18,985 nucleotides of DNA, taken from contig JAEZKN010000187.1 of assembly GCA_023415395.1 (NCBI GenBank), positions 1 through 18,985 of the forward strand, written 5' to 3'. The notes under the pieces were generated by a model. The model did not search any database, had not been told where the DNA came from, and was given only the letters and a program-made list of their open reading frames with translations. Source of the DNA: Actinomycetes bacterium. Its GTDB lineage: Bacteria > Actinomycetota > Actinomycetes > Propionibacteriales > Nocardioidaceae. Shown one piece after another: positions 5,842-13,443 of this stretch. The position numbers and the translations under genes were made by a program. Every line of letters starts with the position of its first letter. Position 1 is the first letter of the stretch.

Positions 5842-5847
5842 TAACCT
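5842..5847 (+). promoter_or_regulatory. Candidate leaderless promoter of SURF1
   Basis: TAACCT ends six bases before the GTG at 5854. No Shine-Dalgarno precedes the start codon. The box overlaps the putative -35 of moaA on the other strand, so the two promoters are interlocked. Confidence 0.55.
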
Positions 5848-5853
5848 CGAGAC

Positions 5854-6840
5854 GTGGGGTCGTGGCGTTTTCTGCTGACGCGACGGTGGGTGGTCTTCGC
5901 CCTCGCCGTCGTGCTCCTCTGCTACGGCGCGTGGTGGCTCGGCCAGTGGCAGTTCCACCGGCTCGAGGACCGCAAGCAGAGCAACGCCGTCGTGCGCGCC
6001 AACGAGGACAAGCCCCCGGCACCGGTCGCCGACGTCCTCTCCCCCGGCGCCGCGGTCGCCGAGGACGACGAGTGGCGCCAGGTCACGGCCACCGGTGTGT
6101 ACGACGCCGAGGAGACCGTGCTGGTCCGCTACCGCACCCGTGACGGCATCTCCGGGGTCGACGTGGTCGTCCCCCTCGTGACCGCCGACGGCACCGCGGT
6201 GCTGGTCGACCGCGGCTGGATGCGGACCGAGAACCAAGGCGCCGGCCCGGTCGACGTGCCGCCACCGCCCGCCGGCGAGGTCACCGTCGAGGGCTGGGTC
6301 CGCGCCGACGCCACCGGCGACAGCACCGCCGTCGACGGCCACTCGACCCGGGCGATCTCCAGCGAGGAGATCGGACCCGCGATCGACCTCCCGGTCTACG
6401 GCGGGTTCGTCGAGCTGCGCTCGGAGGACGGCGATCCGGCCGAGGGCCTCGAGCCCGTCGAGCTGCCCGAGCTCGACAACGGGCCACACTTCTTCTACGG
6501 CCTCCAGTGGTGGTTCTTCGGGCTGCTGGCCATCGTCGGCTTCGGCAACCTGGCCTGGGACCAGCGGCGCGGCGCCCGCCCCGCCCAGGCGTCCGGGGAG
6601 TCCGCTGGCGAGTCGGCGCGCGACGAGCGCAAGCAGAAGCGTGCCGAGAAGAACGCGCGGAAGCAGGCCGTGCGCGCGGCGTACCAGCGCGCCTACGAGC
6701 AGGAGCGCGCCGAACGCGAAGGGCGTCAGAGCGCCCGGAGCATGCCGCCGTCCACCGGGACCATCGCCCCGGACACGAACGACGACGCCGGCGAGAGCAG
6801 GAACGCCGCCACCCGGCCGAACTCCTCCGGCTCGCCGTAG
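5854..6840 (+). CDS. SURF1 family cytochrome oxidase assembly protein with a long charged tail
   Basis: SURF1 (Shy1) proteins help insert heme a into subunit I of the aa3-type cytochrome c oxidase. The 328-residue product has the family plan. A transmembrane segment at about 10-30 is followed by QWQFHRLEDRKQSN. The extracytoplasmic domain carries VDRGWM. A second transmembrane segment (about 213-235) starts with YGLQWWFF. After residue about 240 comes an Arg/Lys/Glu/Ala-rich tail with KQKRAEKNARKQ, probably a cytoplasmic helix. The last 39 residues are read antisense through the end of the convergent SDR gene, a 115-base overlap, and are low-complexity, so the stop may have been lost relative to an ancestor. 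The start is GTG 5854, supported by a TAACCT box. Confidence 0.88.
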   Translation: MGSWRFLLTRRWVVFALAVVLLCYGAWWLGQWQFHRLEDRKQSNAVVRANEDKPPAPVADVLSPGAAVAEDDEWRQVTATGVYDAEETVLVRYRTRDGISGVDVVVPLVTADGTAVLVDRGWMRTENQGAGPVDVPPPPAGEVTVEGWVRADATGDSTAVDGHSTRAISSEEIGPAIDLPVYGGFVELRSEDGDPAEGLEPVELPELDNGPHFFYGLQWWFFGLLAIVGFGNLAWDQRRGARPAQASGESAGESARDERKQKRAEKNARKQAVRAAYQRAYEQERAEREGRQSARSMPPSTGTIAPDTNDDAGESRNAATRPNSSGSP

Positions 6841-7472
6841 CGCCCGAGCGGGATCGTCCGCAGCGCCGCCTCCCGCGCGGCCGCGGCGTCGCCCGACAGG
6901 GCGTCCAGCTCGGCCACGCGCTCGGTGCCGACGCGTCCGGGCAGCAGCCCGTTGACCCGCACGCCGGCCGGGCCGAGCTCGTCGGCGAGGGTCTTGGCCA
7001 CCATCGCCAACCCGGGGCGCAGGCCGTTCGAGACCGCCATGTCGGCCAGCGGCACCCGCACGCTCGAGGAGAGCACGAAGGCCAGCGAGCCGCCCGCGGG
7101 CAGCGCGACGCCGACCTCGCGTCCGAGGCGGACCGCCCCGAGGAAGACCGACTCGAACGCCGCGACCCACTGGGCGTCGGTCATGCCGGTGACCGGGCCC
7201 TTCGGCGGGCCGCCGACGCTGACCAGGGCGCCGTCCACGCGGCCCCAGCGGGCCCGTGCGGCCTCCAGCAGCCGCCGCGGGGTCTCCGGGTCGGCGTTGT
7301 CGGCGACGACGGTCTCGACCGCCTCGCCGCGGAGGGCCGCCAGTGGCTCCTCGCTGCGGCCGGAGAGCACCACCCGGGCCCCCTCGGCGATCAGGATGTC
7401 GGCCGTGGCGCGGCCCAGGCCACGTGCGCCGCCCGTGACCAGGTAGACCCGGTCGGTCAGGCCGAGGTCCAT
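6726..7472 (-). CDS. SDR family oxidoreductase lacking the YxxxK active site
   Basis: The 248-residue product has the short-chain dehydrogenase fold: cofactor loop GGARGLG at 14-20, a C-terminal FVSGAMVPVDGG, and LGRYGEPEEFGRVAAFL near the end. The catalytic residues are unusual. SSS at 135-137 is present, but the expected Tyr-x3-Lys aligns with S148-N-G-L-R152, and NAG is replaced by SVGGPPKGP. This resembles a described subgroup of FabG-like SDRs with an imperfect catalytic tetrad, so enzyme activity cannot be assumed. The ATG at 7472-7470 has a strong GGAGGAG upstream and overlaps the end of the ABC transporter gene by 16 bases, indicating translational coupling. Substrate unknown. Confidence 0.88.
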   Translation of the reverse strand: MDLGLTDRVYLVTGGARGLGRATADILIAEGARVVLSGRSEEPLAALRGEAVETVVADNADPETPRRLLEAARARWGRVDGALVSVGGPPKGPVTGMTDAQWVAAFESVFLGAVRLGREVGVALPAGGSLAFVLSSSVRVPLADMAVSNGLRPGLAMVAKTLADELGPAGVRVNGLLPGRVGTERVAELDALSGDAAAAREAALRTIPLGRYGEPEEFGRVAAFLLSPASSFVSGAMVPVDGGMLRAL

Positions 7473-9409
7473 GACTCCTCCACCGCGTCCTCCACGATGC
7501 CCTCTCGTGTGCCCTCCCCGGTGCCGTCCGCAGGGGTGTCCAGGTGGTCGTCGAGGAACTGGGTGCGGTAGAGGTCGGCGTAGAGGCCGCCCTCGGCGAG
7601 CAGGCTCGCGTGCGTGCCGCGCTGCACGACCCGCCCCTCGTCGACGACCAGGATCTGGTCGGCGTCGCGGACCGTCGAGAGCCGGTGGGCGATCACGAGC
7701 GAGGTGCGTCCCTCCAAGGCGGCGTCGAGAGCGCGCTGCACGGCGGCCTCGGACTCGCTGTCGAGGTGAGCGGTCGCCTCGTCCAGGACGACGATCGCGG
7801 GCGCCTTCAGCAGCAGGCGGGCGATCGCGAGCCGCTGGCGCTCCCCTCCGGACAGGCGGTAGCCGCGGTCGCCGACCACGGTGTCCAGGCCGTCGGGCAG
7901 GGCCCGGACGAGCGTGGCGATCTGCGCCGCCTCGAGCGCGGCCCACACCTCCTCGTCGCTGGCACCCGGCCGGGCGTAGAGCAGGTTGGACCGGATGGTC
8001 TCGTGGAACATGTGCGCGTCCTGGGTGACGTAGCCGACGACGTCCTCGAGCGACTGGATGGTCACGTCGCGCACGTCCTGGCCGCCGACCCGGACGACGC
8101 CGCCGCCGACGTCGTACAGACGGGCGACCAGGTGCGTGATGGTCGTCTTCCCGGCCCCCGAGGGCCCGACCAGGGCGACCATCTGACCGGGCTCGGCCAC
8201 GAAGCTGATGTCGGTGAGCACCGGCCCCGAGTCCCGCGACTCGGCCCGCGCCACCACCTCCAGCGACGCCAGCGAGATCTCGTCGGCCCGCGGGTAGGAG
8301 AAGGCGACGTGGTCGAACTCCAGGCGCGACGCCGTGCGCGGCAGGACCGTGGCGTCCGGTTTCTCCTGGATCATCGACGGCAGGTCGAGCACCTCGAAGA
8401 CCCGCTCGAAGCTGACCAGCGCGGTCATCACGTCGATGCGCACGTTCGACAGGCTCTGCAGGGGGCCCAGCAGCCGCAGGAGCAGCGTCGCGAGCGCGAC
8501 CAGGGTGCCGACCGTGAGGGTCTTGTCGATCGCCAGCTGCCCGCCCACGCCGTACACCAGTGCGGTCGCCAGCGCCGGGACCATCATCATCGCGGCCGCG
8601 AAGATCCGGGTGAGCAGCGAGATCCGCACGCCGAGGTCGCGCACCGTCGCCGCCTTGGTCGCGAAGAGCGCGTCCTCCTCGGCCCGGCGGCCGAACAGCT
8701 TGAGGAGCATCGCGCCGCCGACGTTGAAGCGCTCGGTCATCGCGTTGCCCATGTCGGCGTTGCCGTCCATCTGCTCCCGGGTCAACCCGGCCAGCCGGTG
8801 GCTGACCCAGCGGGACGTGAGGAGCAGCAGCGGGAAGATCGCCAGGCAGAGCAGGGTCACCTGCCAGCTCAGCGCGAGCATGGCGATGCCGACCACGATC
8901 ACCGAGATCGTGCTGGCCACGGTGCTCGACAGCGTCGAGGTGAAGGCGCGCTGGGCACCGACGACGTCGTTGTTGAGCCGCGAGACGAGCGCACCGGTCT
9001 GGGTGCGCGTGAAGAACGCCAGGGACTGGCGCTGCACGTGGCCGAAGACGCGCGTGCGGAGGTCGTAGATGAGGCCCTCCCCGATCCGCGAGGACAGCCA
9101 GCCCTCACCGATCGAGAGCAGCGCGCTGACCAGGGCCACGCCGGCCATCGCGAGCGACAGGGTCACCACGATGCTCCGGTCGCCGGCCACGATGCCGTCG
9201 TCGATGATCCGCTGCGCCAGCAGGGGCGCGACGACCACCAGGCCGGCGTCGATGACGGTCAGCGCGACGAAGAACGTGATCAGCCGCCGGTGCGGGCGCG
9301 CGAACCCGAGCACGCGCCGCACGGTGCCGGGCTCGATCCGGCTGTGGACCACGCTGCGGTCCGAGCGGAGGTGCCGCCAGGCGGACCCTGCTCCCATCAT
9401 CCCCGACAC
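7457..9409 (-). CDS. ABC exporter half-transporter (fused membrane and ATPase domains)
   Basis: This 650-residue type IV exporter has about six membrane helices in residues 35-330 and a nucleotide-binding domain from about 365. It would act in the plasma membrane as a homo- or heterodimer. Walker A is GPSGAGKT (415-422), the signature is LSGGERQ (519-525), Walker B is IVVLDEAT followed by IAHR. About 20 residues (SLASLEVVARAESRDSG) are inserted between the A-loop strand (FSYP) and Walker A, which I recall from other actinobacterial exporters. The start is GTG 9409-9407 with GGAGGGAGG just upstream. The gene lies 29 bases after the crotonase stop and overlaps the SDR start. Because no partner half-transporter is present, it probably works as a homodimer. 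Substrate unknown. Confidence 0.92.
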   Translation of the reverse strand: MSGMMGAGSAWRHLRSDRSVVHSRIEPGTVRRVLGFARPHRRLITFFVALTVIDAGLVVVAPLLAQRIIDDGIVAGDRSIVVTLSLAMAGVALVSALLSIGEGWLSSRIGEGLIYDLRTRVFGHVQRQSLAFFTRTQTGALVSRLNNDVVGAQRAFTSTLSSTVASTISVIVVGIAMLALSWQVTLLCLAIFPLLLLTSRWVSHRLAGLTREQMDGNADMGNAMTERFNVGGAMLLKLFGRRAEEDALFATKAATVRDLGVRISLLTRIFAAAMMMVPALATALVYGVGGQLAIDKTLTVGTLVALATLLLRLLGPLQSLSNVRIDVMTALVSFERVFEVLDLPSMIQEKPDATVLPRTASRLEFDHVAFSYPRADEISLASLEVVARAESRDSGPVLTDISFVAEPGQMVALVGPSGAGKTTITHLVARLYDVGGGVVRVGGQDVRDVTIQSLEDVVGYVTQDAHMFHETIRSNLLYARPGASDEEVWAALEAAQIATLVRALPDGLDTVVGDRGYRLSGGERQRLAIARLLLKAPAIVVLDEATAHLDSESEAAVQRALDAALEGRTSLVIAHRLSTVRDADQILVVDEGRVVQRGTHASLLAEGGLYADLYRTQFLDDHLDTPADGTGEGTREGIVEDAVEESWTSA

Positions 9410-9438
9410 CGGGCCTCCCTCCGGGTGCCTCGCGGCCC

Positions 9439-10224
9439 CTACTGCATCAGCGCCGCGAGCTCGCGGAACCGGCGGATCTGCGCCTCGCGCTCGAGGCGTC
9501 GCTGCTCCTCGAGGCTGCGGTCGGCAGCGCCCTGGAGCAGCGCCTTGGTCTCACGGACCGCACCGGCCATCGGTGCGGTGAGGGCCGCAGCGAGGTCGGC
9601 GACGGTCGCGTCCAGCTCGGCGGCGGGTACGGCGGTCAGCGCGATGCCGATCTCCACGGCCTCGGCCGCCCCGACCATCCGCGCGGTCGCGCAGATCTCG
9701 AGTGCCCTGGCGTAGCCAACGCTCTCGACCAGCGGCTTTGTTCCCGTCAGGTCCGGCACCAGGCCGAGCGCGGACTCCTTCATGCAGAACTGCGCGTCGT
9801 CGGCCGCGACCCGCAGGTCGCACGAGAGGGCGAGCTGGAAGCCGGCGCCGATGGCGTAGCCCTGCACCGCGGCGATCGAGACGAAGCGCGGGTCACGCAG
9901 GAAGGTGAAGCCCTGCTGGTAGGCGTCGATGGTCGCCGACACCTCGTCGTCGGACAGGCCGAGCAGCCCGGCGACCGACTCCTCCCCGGAGGTGTTGGTG
10001 GGGTCGAGCATCGACCGGTCGAGGCCGGCCGAGAACGAGTGACCCGAGCCCTTCACGACGACCACGCGCACGTCCTCGGGGATCGCCGGTCCGAGGTCGG
10101 CCAGCGCCCGCCACATGGCCGGCGTCTGCGCGTTGCGCACCTCGGGCCGGTGGAGGGTGATGGTGGCGACCGGGCCGTCGACGTCGTAGGTCAGGCCGGC
10201 GGCGAGCAGGGTCTCAGCGTCCAT
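9439..10224 (-). CDS. Enoyl-CoA hydratase/isomerase (crotonase) family protein
   Basis: The 261-residue product has both oxyanion-hole segments of the crotonase fold, GHSFSAGLD (61-69) and YAIGAGFQLALSCDL (123-137). Of the two catalytic glutamates of classical enoyl-CoA hydratase (rat E144 and E164), the second is kept as E150 but the first aligns with Q130. A standard hydratase mechanism is therefore doubtful. An isomerase, thioesterase-like or other crotonase reaction on an acyl-CoA is as likely. The ATG at 10224-10222 follows TAGGGT and six bases, pointing to a leaderless mRNA that would also carry the exporter and the SDR (gaps of 29 and -16 bases). Confidence 0.9.
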   Translation of the reverse strand: MDAETLLAAGLTYDVDGPVATITLHRPEVRNAQTPAMWRALADLGPAIPEDVRVVVVKGSGHSFSAGLDRSMLDPTNTSGEESVAGLLGLSDDEVSATIDAYQQGFTFLRDPRFVSIAAVQGYAIGAGFQLALSCDLRVAADDAQFCMKESALGLVPDLTGTKPLVESVGYARALEICATARMVGAAEAVEIGIALTAVPAAELDATVADLAAALTAPMAGAVRETKALLQGAADRSLEEQRRLEREAQIRRFRELAALMQ

Positions 10225-10230
10225 GCCCGA

Positions 10231-10236
10231 ACCCTA
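10231..10236 (-). promoter_or_regulatory. Candidate leaderless promoter of the crotonase-exporter-SDR operon
   Basis: TAGGGT ends six bases before the crotonase ATG and lies in the 20-base gap after the upstream gene. No clear -35. The same hexamer precedes the next gene upstream. Confidence 0.5.
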
Positions 10237-10244
10237 TGCGGGCC

Positions 10245-10829
10245 TCACTCCCCCTCCGGCAGCCGGTCGGCCAGGCTCGCACCGTCGAGATAGGCGACGG
10301 TGGCCCGCGCCAGGTCGAGCGCCGTCGCCGGCACGGGGTGGTCGCCGAGCAGGTCGAGCTGGTGGATCGCGTCCTCGACCGCCCAGATGGTGAGGAAGTC
10401 GCCGGCGGTGAAGACGTGGCCCTGCCAGAGCCGGTGACCCTCGCCGCAGGAGGCCGCTCCGCGCAGCACCGCGTCGGCGACGTCGCGCATCTGGGCGCGG
10501 GCCGACTCCGGGCGCACGAAGGCCGCGGTCCGGCGGCGCTGGGCCATGAGCGACACGATCGGGTCGGGATCGGCGTACTCCTCGTCGAAGGCGGGCCAGT
10601 AGGACGCCGCGTCGACCGTCGGCGGCCCCTCACAGGGCGAGACGAAGCCGTGGAGCATCTCCTGCCACCCCGCGGTCACGTGCACCGCGACGTCCAGGCG
10701 GGACCACCCGTGACAGCGGGAGGCACCCAGGAGGTCCCACTCGTCGAAGGCCGCGACGGCCTCCACGAACGCCGTCACCGAGTCGGCGAACGCCGCTCGC
10801 CCGGTCTCCAGGTCCACCGTGAGTGCCAT
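10245..10829 (-). CDS. Maleylpyruvate isomerase N-terminal (DinB-like fold) domain protein
   Basis: This 194-residue four-helix protein matches the mycothiol-dependent maleylpyruvate isomerase N-terminal domain / DinB-like metal-binding superfamily. The three metal ligands are visible as H50 (in DVAVHVTAGW) and the E-x3-H pair E152/H156 (VEDAIHQLDL). The earlier GWSRLDVAVH is the usual helix start in this family. Members often are thiol-dependent transferases or isomerases using mycothiol; the substrate here is unknown. A frame from 10859 would add ten residues, but the ATG at 10829-10827 has TAGGGT seven bases upstream and fits the family start. The gene lies 30 bases after the ABC-F stop. 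Confidence 0.85.
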   Translation of the reverse strand: MALTVDLETGRAAFADSVTAFVEAVAAFDEWDLLGASRCHGWSRLDVAVHVTAGWQEMLHGFVSPCEGPPTVDAASYWPAFDEEYADPDPIVSLMAQRRRTAAFVRPESARAQMRDVADAVLRGAASCGEGHRLWQGHVFTAGDFLTIWAVEDAIHQLDLLGDHPVPATALDLARATVAYLDGASLADRLPEGE

Positions 10830-10836
10830 GCCACCG

Positions 10837-10842
10837 ACCCTA
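10837..10842 (-). promoter_or_regulatory. Candidate leaderless promoter of the DinB-like gene
   Basis: TAGGGT ends seven bases before the ATG at 10829. This favours the 10829 start over 10859. No obvious -35. Confidence 0.5.
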
Positions 10843-10859
10843 GGGGCGGACGCCGACAC

Positions 10860-12458
10860 TCAGGCGAGCGAGACCAGGTCGGCGTAGTCGTCGCTCCAGA
10901 GGTCCTCGTCGCCGTCGGGGAGCAGCAGCACCCGATCGGGCTCGAGCGCGCGCACCGCGCCCTCGTCGTGGGTGACCAGGACGATCGCGCCCTCGTAGGT
11001 CCGGATGGCCGCCAGCACCTCCTCGCGAGACGCGGGGTCGAGGTTGTTGGTCGGCTCGTCCAGGAGCAGCACGTTCGCGCTGGAGACCACCAGGGAGGCG
11101 AGGGCGAGCCGCGTCTTCTCCCCGCCCGAGAGCACCTTGGCCGGCTTGTGGGCGTCCTCGCCGGAGAACAGGAAGGAGCCCAGCACCGAGCGGGCCTCGG
11201 TGTCGGTGAGCTGCGGGGCGGCGCTCTGCATGTTCTCGAGCACCGTCCGCTCGACGTCGAGGGTCTCGTGCTCCTGGGCGTAGTAGCCGATCTTGAGCCC
11301 GTGACCGGGCACGACCCGGCCGGTGTCGGGCTGGTCGACCCCGGCCAGGATCCGCAGCATCGTGGTCTTGCCCGCGCCGTTCAGGCCGAGGATGACCACC
11401 CGGGAGCCCTTGTCGATGGCGAGGTCGACGTCGGTGAAGACCTCGAGCGACCCGTACGACTTCGACAGCTCGGCAGCGGTGATCGGCGTCTTGCCGCACG
11501 GCGCCGGGGCCGGGAACTTGATCCGGGCGACCTTGTCGGCCTGCCGCTCCCCCTCGACGCCGGCCATCATCTTCTCGGCCCGCTTGAGCATCGACTGCGC
11601 CGCGCTCGCCTTGCTGGCCTTGGCCCGCATCCGGTTGGCCTGGTCGGTGAGCGTCTTGGCCTTGGACTCGGCGTTCGCGCGCTCGCGCTTGCGGCGGCGC
11701 TCGTCGGTCTCGCGCTGGGTGAGGTAGGCCTTCCAGCCCATGTTGTAGACGTCGATCTCGCAGCGGTTGGCGTCGAGGTGCAGGACCTTGTTGACGGTCT
11801 GCTCGAGGAGCGCGTTGTCGTGGCTGATCACGATCAGGCCGCCCTTGTGCGCCTGGAGGAAGCCACGCAGCCAGACGATCGAGTCCGCGTCGAGGTGGTT
11901 GGTCGGCTCGTCGAGCAGGAGCGTCTCGGCGCCGGAGAAGAGGATCCGCGCGAGCTCGACGCGCCGCCGCTGGCCGCCGGAGAGCGTCTTGAGCGGCTGG
12001 CCGAGGATCCGGTCCTCGATCCCGAGGCTGTGCGCGATCTGGGCCGCCTCGGACTCCGCGGCGTAGCCGCCGCCGGCGTGCAGCTCGGCGTCGGCGCGCT
12101 CGTAGCGGCGCATCGCGCGCTCGCGCACCTTCACGTCGTCGCTGGCCATCTCCGCCTCGGCCTGCCGCAGCCGTCGTACGGCGTCGTCGAGGCCGCGCGC
12201 GGACAGGATCCGGTCGCGGGCGAGGACCTCGGGGTCGCCGATGCGCGGGTCCTGCGGGAGGTAGCCGACCTCGCCGGTCGTCTGCACGGTGCCCGATGCA
12301 GGCAGCGCCTCGCCGGCCAGGATCTTCGTGAGCGTGGTCTTGCCGGCGCCGTTGCGCCCGACCAGACCCACCTTGTCGCCGGCGGCGACGCGGAAGCTGA
12401 CGTTCTCCATGAGCAGACGCGCGCCAGCACGGACTTCCAGCTGGTGGGTGGTGATCAT
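10860..12458 (-). CDS. ABC-F family ATPase (ribosome-associated type)
   Basis: The 532-residue product has two ABC ATPase domains and no membrane segments, the ABC-F plan. ABC-F proteins bind the ribosomal E site and modulate translation or protect it from antibiotics. Walker A motifs are GRNGAGKT (34-41) and GLNGAGKT (358-365). The signatures are LSGGQRRR and LSGGEKTR, and the Walker B motifs LLLDEPTNHLD and LLLDEPTNNLD. A highly charged linker (about 250-310, with RRRKRERANAESKAKT) joins the domains and is the part that reaches the ribosome. No C-terminal coiled-coil extension of Uup type is present. It cannot be assigned to a resistance subclass from sequence alone; a housekeeping role is likely. 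The start is ATG 12458-12456, where the domain begins; a longer frame to 12509 would cover the promoter of the divergent gene. Confidence 0.92.
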   Translation of the reverse strand: MITTHQLEVRAGARLLMENVSFRVAAGDKVGLVGRNGAGKTTLTKILAGEALPASGTVQTTGEVGYLPQDPRIGDPEVLARDRILSARGLDDAVRRLRQAEAEMASDDVKVRERAMRRYERADAELHAGGGYAAESEAAQIAHSLGIEDRILGQPLKTLSGGQRRRVELARILFSGAETLLLDEPTNHLDADSIVWLRGFLQAHKGGLIVISHDNALLEQTVNKVLHLDANRCEIDVYNMGWKAYLTQRETDERRRKRERANAESKAKTLTDQANRMRAKASKASAAQSMLKRAEKMMAGVEGERQADKVARIKFPAPAPCGKTPITAAELSKSYGSLEVFTDVDLAIDKGSRVVILGLNGAGKTTMLRILAGVDQPDTGRVVPGHGLKIGYYAQEHETLDVERTVLENMQSAAPQLTDTEARSVLGSFLFSGEDAHKPAKVLSGGEKTRLALASLVVSSANVLLLDEPTNNLDPASREEVLAAIRTYEGAIVLVTHDEGAVRALEPDRVLLLPDGDEDLWSDDYADLVSLA

Positions 12459-12468
12459 GACTGAGCAG

Positions 12469-12474
12469 ATCCTA
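12469..12474 (-). promoter_or_regulatory. Candidate -10 box of the ABC-F gene
   Basis: TAGGAT on the minus strand ends ten bases before the ATG, predicting a leader of only 3-4 bases. It lies in the 63-base divergent gap shared with the metallopeptidase. Confidence 0.45.
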
Positions 12475-12482
12475 GATGTGGG

Positions 12483-12488
12483 TACGGT
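12483..12488 (+). promoter_or_regulatory. Candidate -10 box of the metallopeptidase gene
   Basis: TACGGT would give a leader of about 27 bases that includes the AGGAGG Shine-Dalgarno at 12512-12517, four bases from the ATG. Unlike most single-gene promoters here, this gene is clearly leadered. Confidence 0.4.
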
Positions 12489-12521
12489 CCGGGGAAGAAT
12501 CGGTTTCACACAGGAGGTCGG

Positions 12522-13436
12522 ATGCGCTTCAACCCGAAGGCGCGGCTGAACACCCGGCGGATGGGTGACAGCGGTCGCTCCGGCGCGCGCGGAGGCGGGT
12601 CCGGCGGCTCGGGCCTCCCCATCCCGGGCGGGGTGGCCGCGGGCGGCGGCGGCATCGGCCTGGTCATCGTGGTGATCATCGTCGCCATCAACCTCTTCAG
12701 CGGCGGGGGCTCGTCCGGAGCCGGCTACGACACCTCACGGATGTCGGAGACCGGTCGCTACGACCACTGCAAGACCGGCGAGGACGCCAACAACGACCCC
12801 GACTGCGCCCGCGTCGCGGTCGAGAACTCGCTCTACGACTACTGGTCCGACACGCTCCCGGAGTTCGAGCCGGAGCAGAAGGTGCAGACCTTCACCGACG
12901 GCGTCGGCACCGGGTGCGGCAACGCCTCCTCGGCCGTCGGCCCGTTCTACTGCCCGGTGGACCGGACCATCTACCTCGACACCACGTTCTTCGACGACGT
13001 CCTCGAGCGCCAGCTCGGCGGCCCGGACGGCGGCTTCGTCGAGCCCTACGTGCTGGCCCACGAGTACGGCCACCACATCCAGAACCTCCTCGGGACGATG
13101 GGCAGGGTCAAGACCCAGCAGGGCCCCAGCAGCGACGCGGTCCGACTCGAGCTGCAGGCCGACTGCTACGCCGGCATGTGGGCGCGCGCGGCGACCACCA
13201 CCGAGGACGAGGACGGCAACGTCCTGATCAGCCAGCTGACCCAGGAGGACATCCAGCAGGCGATCGAGGCCGCGGAGGCCGTCGGCGACGACCGCATCCA
13301 GCAGCGCTCGGGCGGCGGTGTGGACCCCGACTCCTTCACCCACGGATCGGCCGAGCAGCGCGTGAAGTGGTTCCGGATCGGCTACGAGAACCGCTCGCTG
13401 CGCGACTGCGACACCTTCGCCGCGAGCTCGCTGTAG
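12522..13436 (+). CDS. Membrane-anchored neutral zinc metallopeptidase (YpfJ family)
   Basis: The 304-residue protein matches the YpfJ-type putative neutral zinc metallopeptidase family. The N-terminus is MRFNPKARLNTRRMGDSG, followed by a Gly/Ser-rich stretch and one membrane segment (about 44-60). The catalytic domain follows, probably outside the cytoplasm. The zinc and catalytic residues are in HEYGHH (H180, E181, H184), and LELQADCYAGMWA supplies the third zinc ligand. Cysteines in GTGCGN, FYCPVD and RDCDTF may form disulfides. The physiological substrate is unknown. The start is ATG 12522 with a near-consensus AGGAGG. It is convergent with the phosphotransferase gene, leaving only seven bases between stop codons. 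Confidence 0.92.
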   Translation: MRFNPKARLNTRRMGDSGRSGARGGGSGGSGLPIPGGVAAGGGGIGLVIVVIIVAINLFSGGGSSGAGYDTSRMSETGRYDHCKTGEDANNDPDCARVAVENSLYDYWSDTLPEFEPEQKVQTFTDGVGTGCGNASSAVGPFYCPVDRTIYLDTTFFDDVLERQLGGPDGGFVEPYVLAHEYGHHIQNLLGTMGRVKTQQGPSSDAVRLELQADCYAGMWARAATTTEDEDGNVLISQLTQEDIQQAIEAAEAVGDDRIQQRSGGGVDPDSFTHGSAEQRVKWFRIGYENRSLRDCDTFAASSL

Positions 13437-13443
13437 CCGGCGC

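Noticed and set aside
5746..7170. Minus-strand open frame (474 codons) across SURF1 and the promoter of moaA
   Set aside because: It covers the divergent promoter region and the opposite of clear SURF1 coding sequence. No domain resemblance.
7544..9715. Long plus-strand open frame (723 codons) antisense to the ABC exporter
   Set aside because: It has no family resemblance and its composition (Arg, Gly, Asp, His, Gln rich) is that of the complement of a GC-rich gene. The minus-strand frame has all ABC motifs.
10236..12464. Very long plus-strand open frame (742 codons) antisense to the ABC-F and DinB-like genes
   Set aside because: It spans two minus-strand genes and their promoter, lacks domains, and is explained by few stop codons in GC-rich antisense frames.
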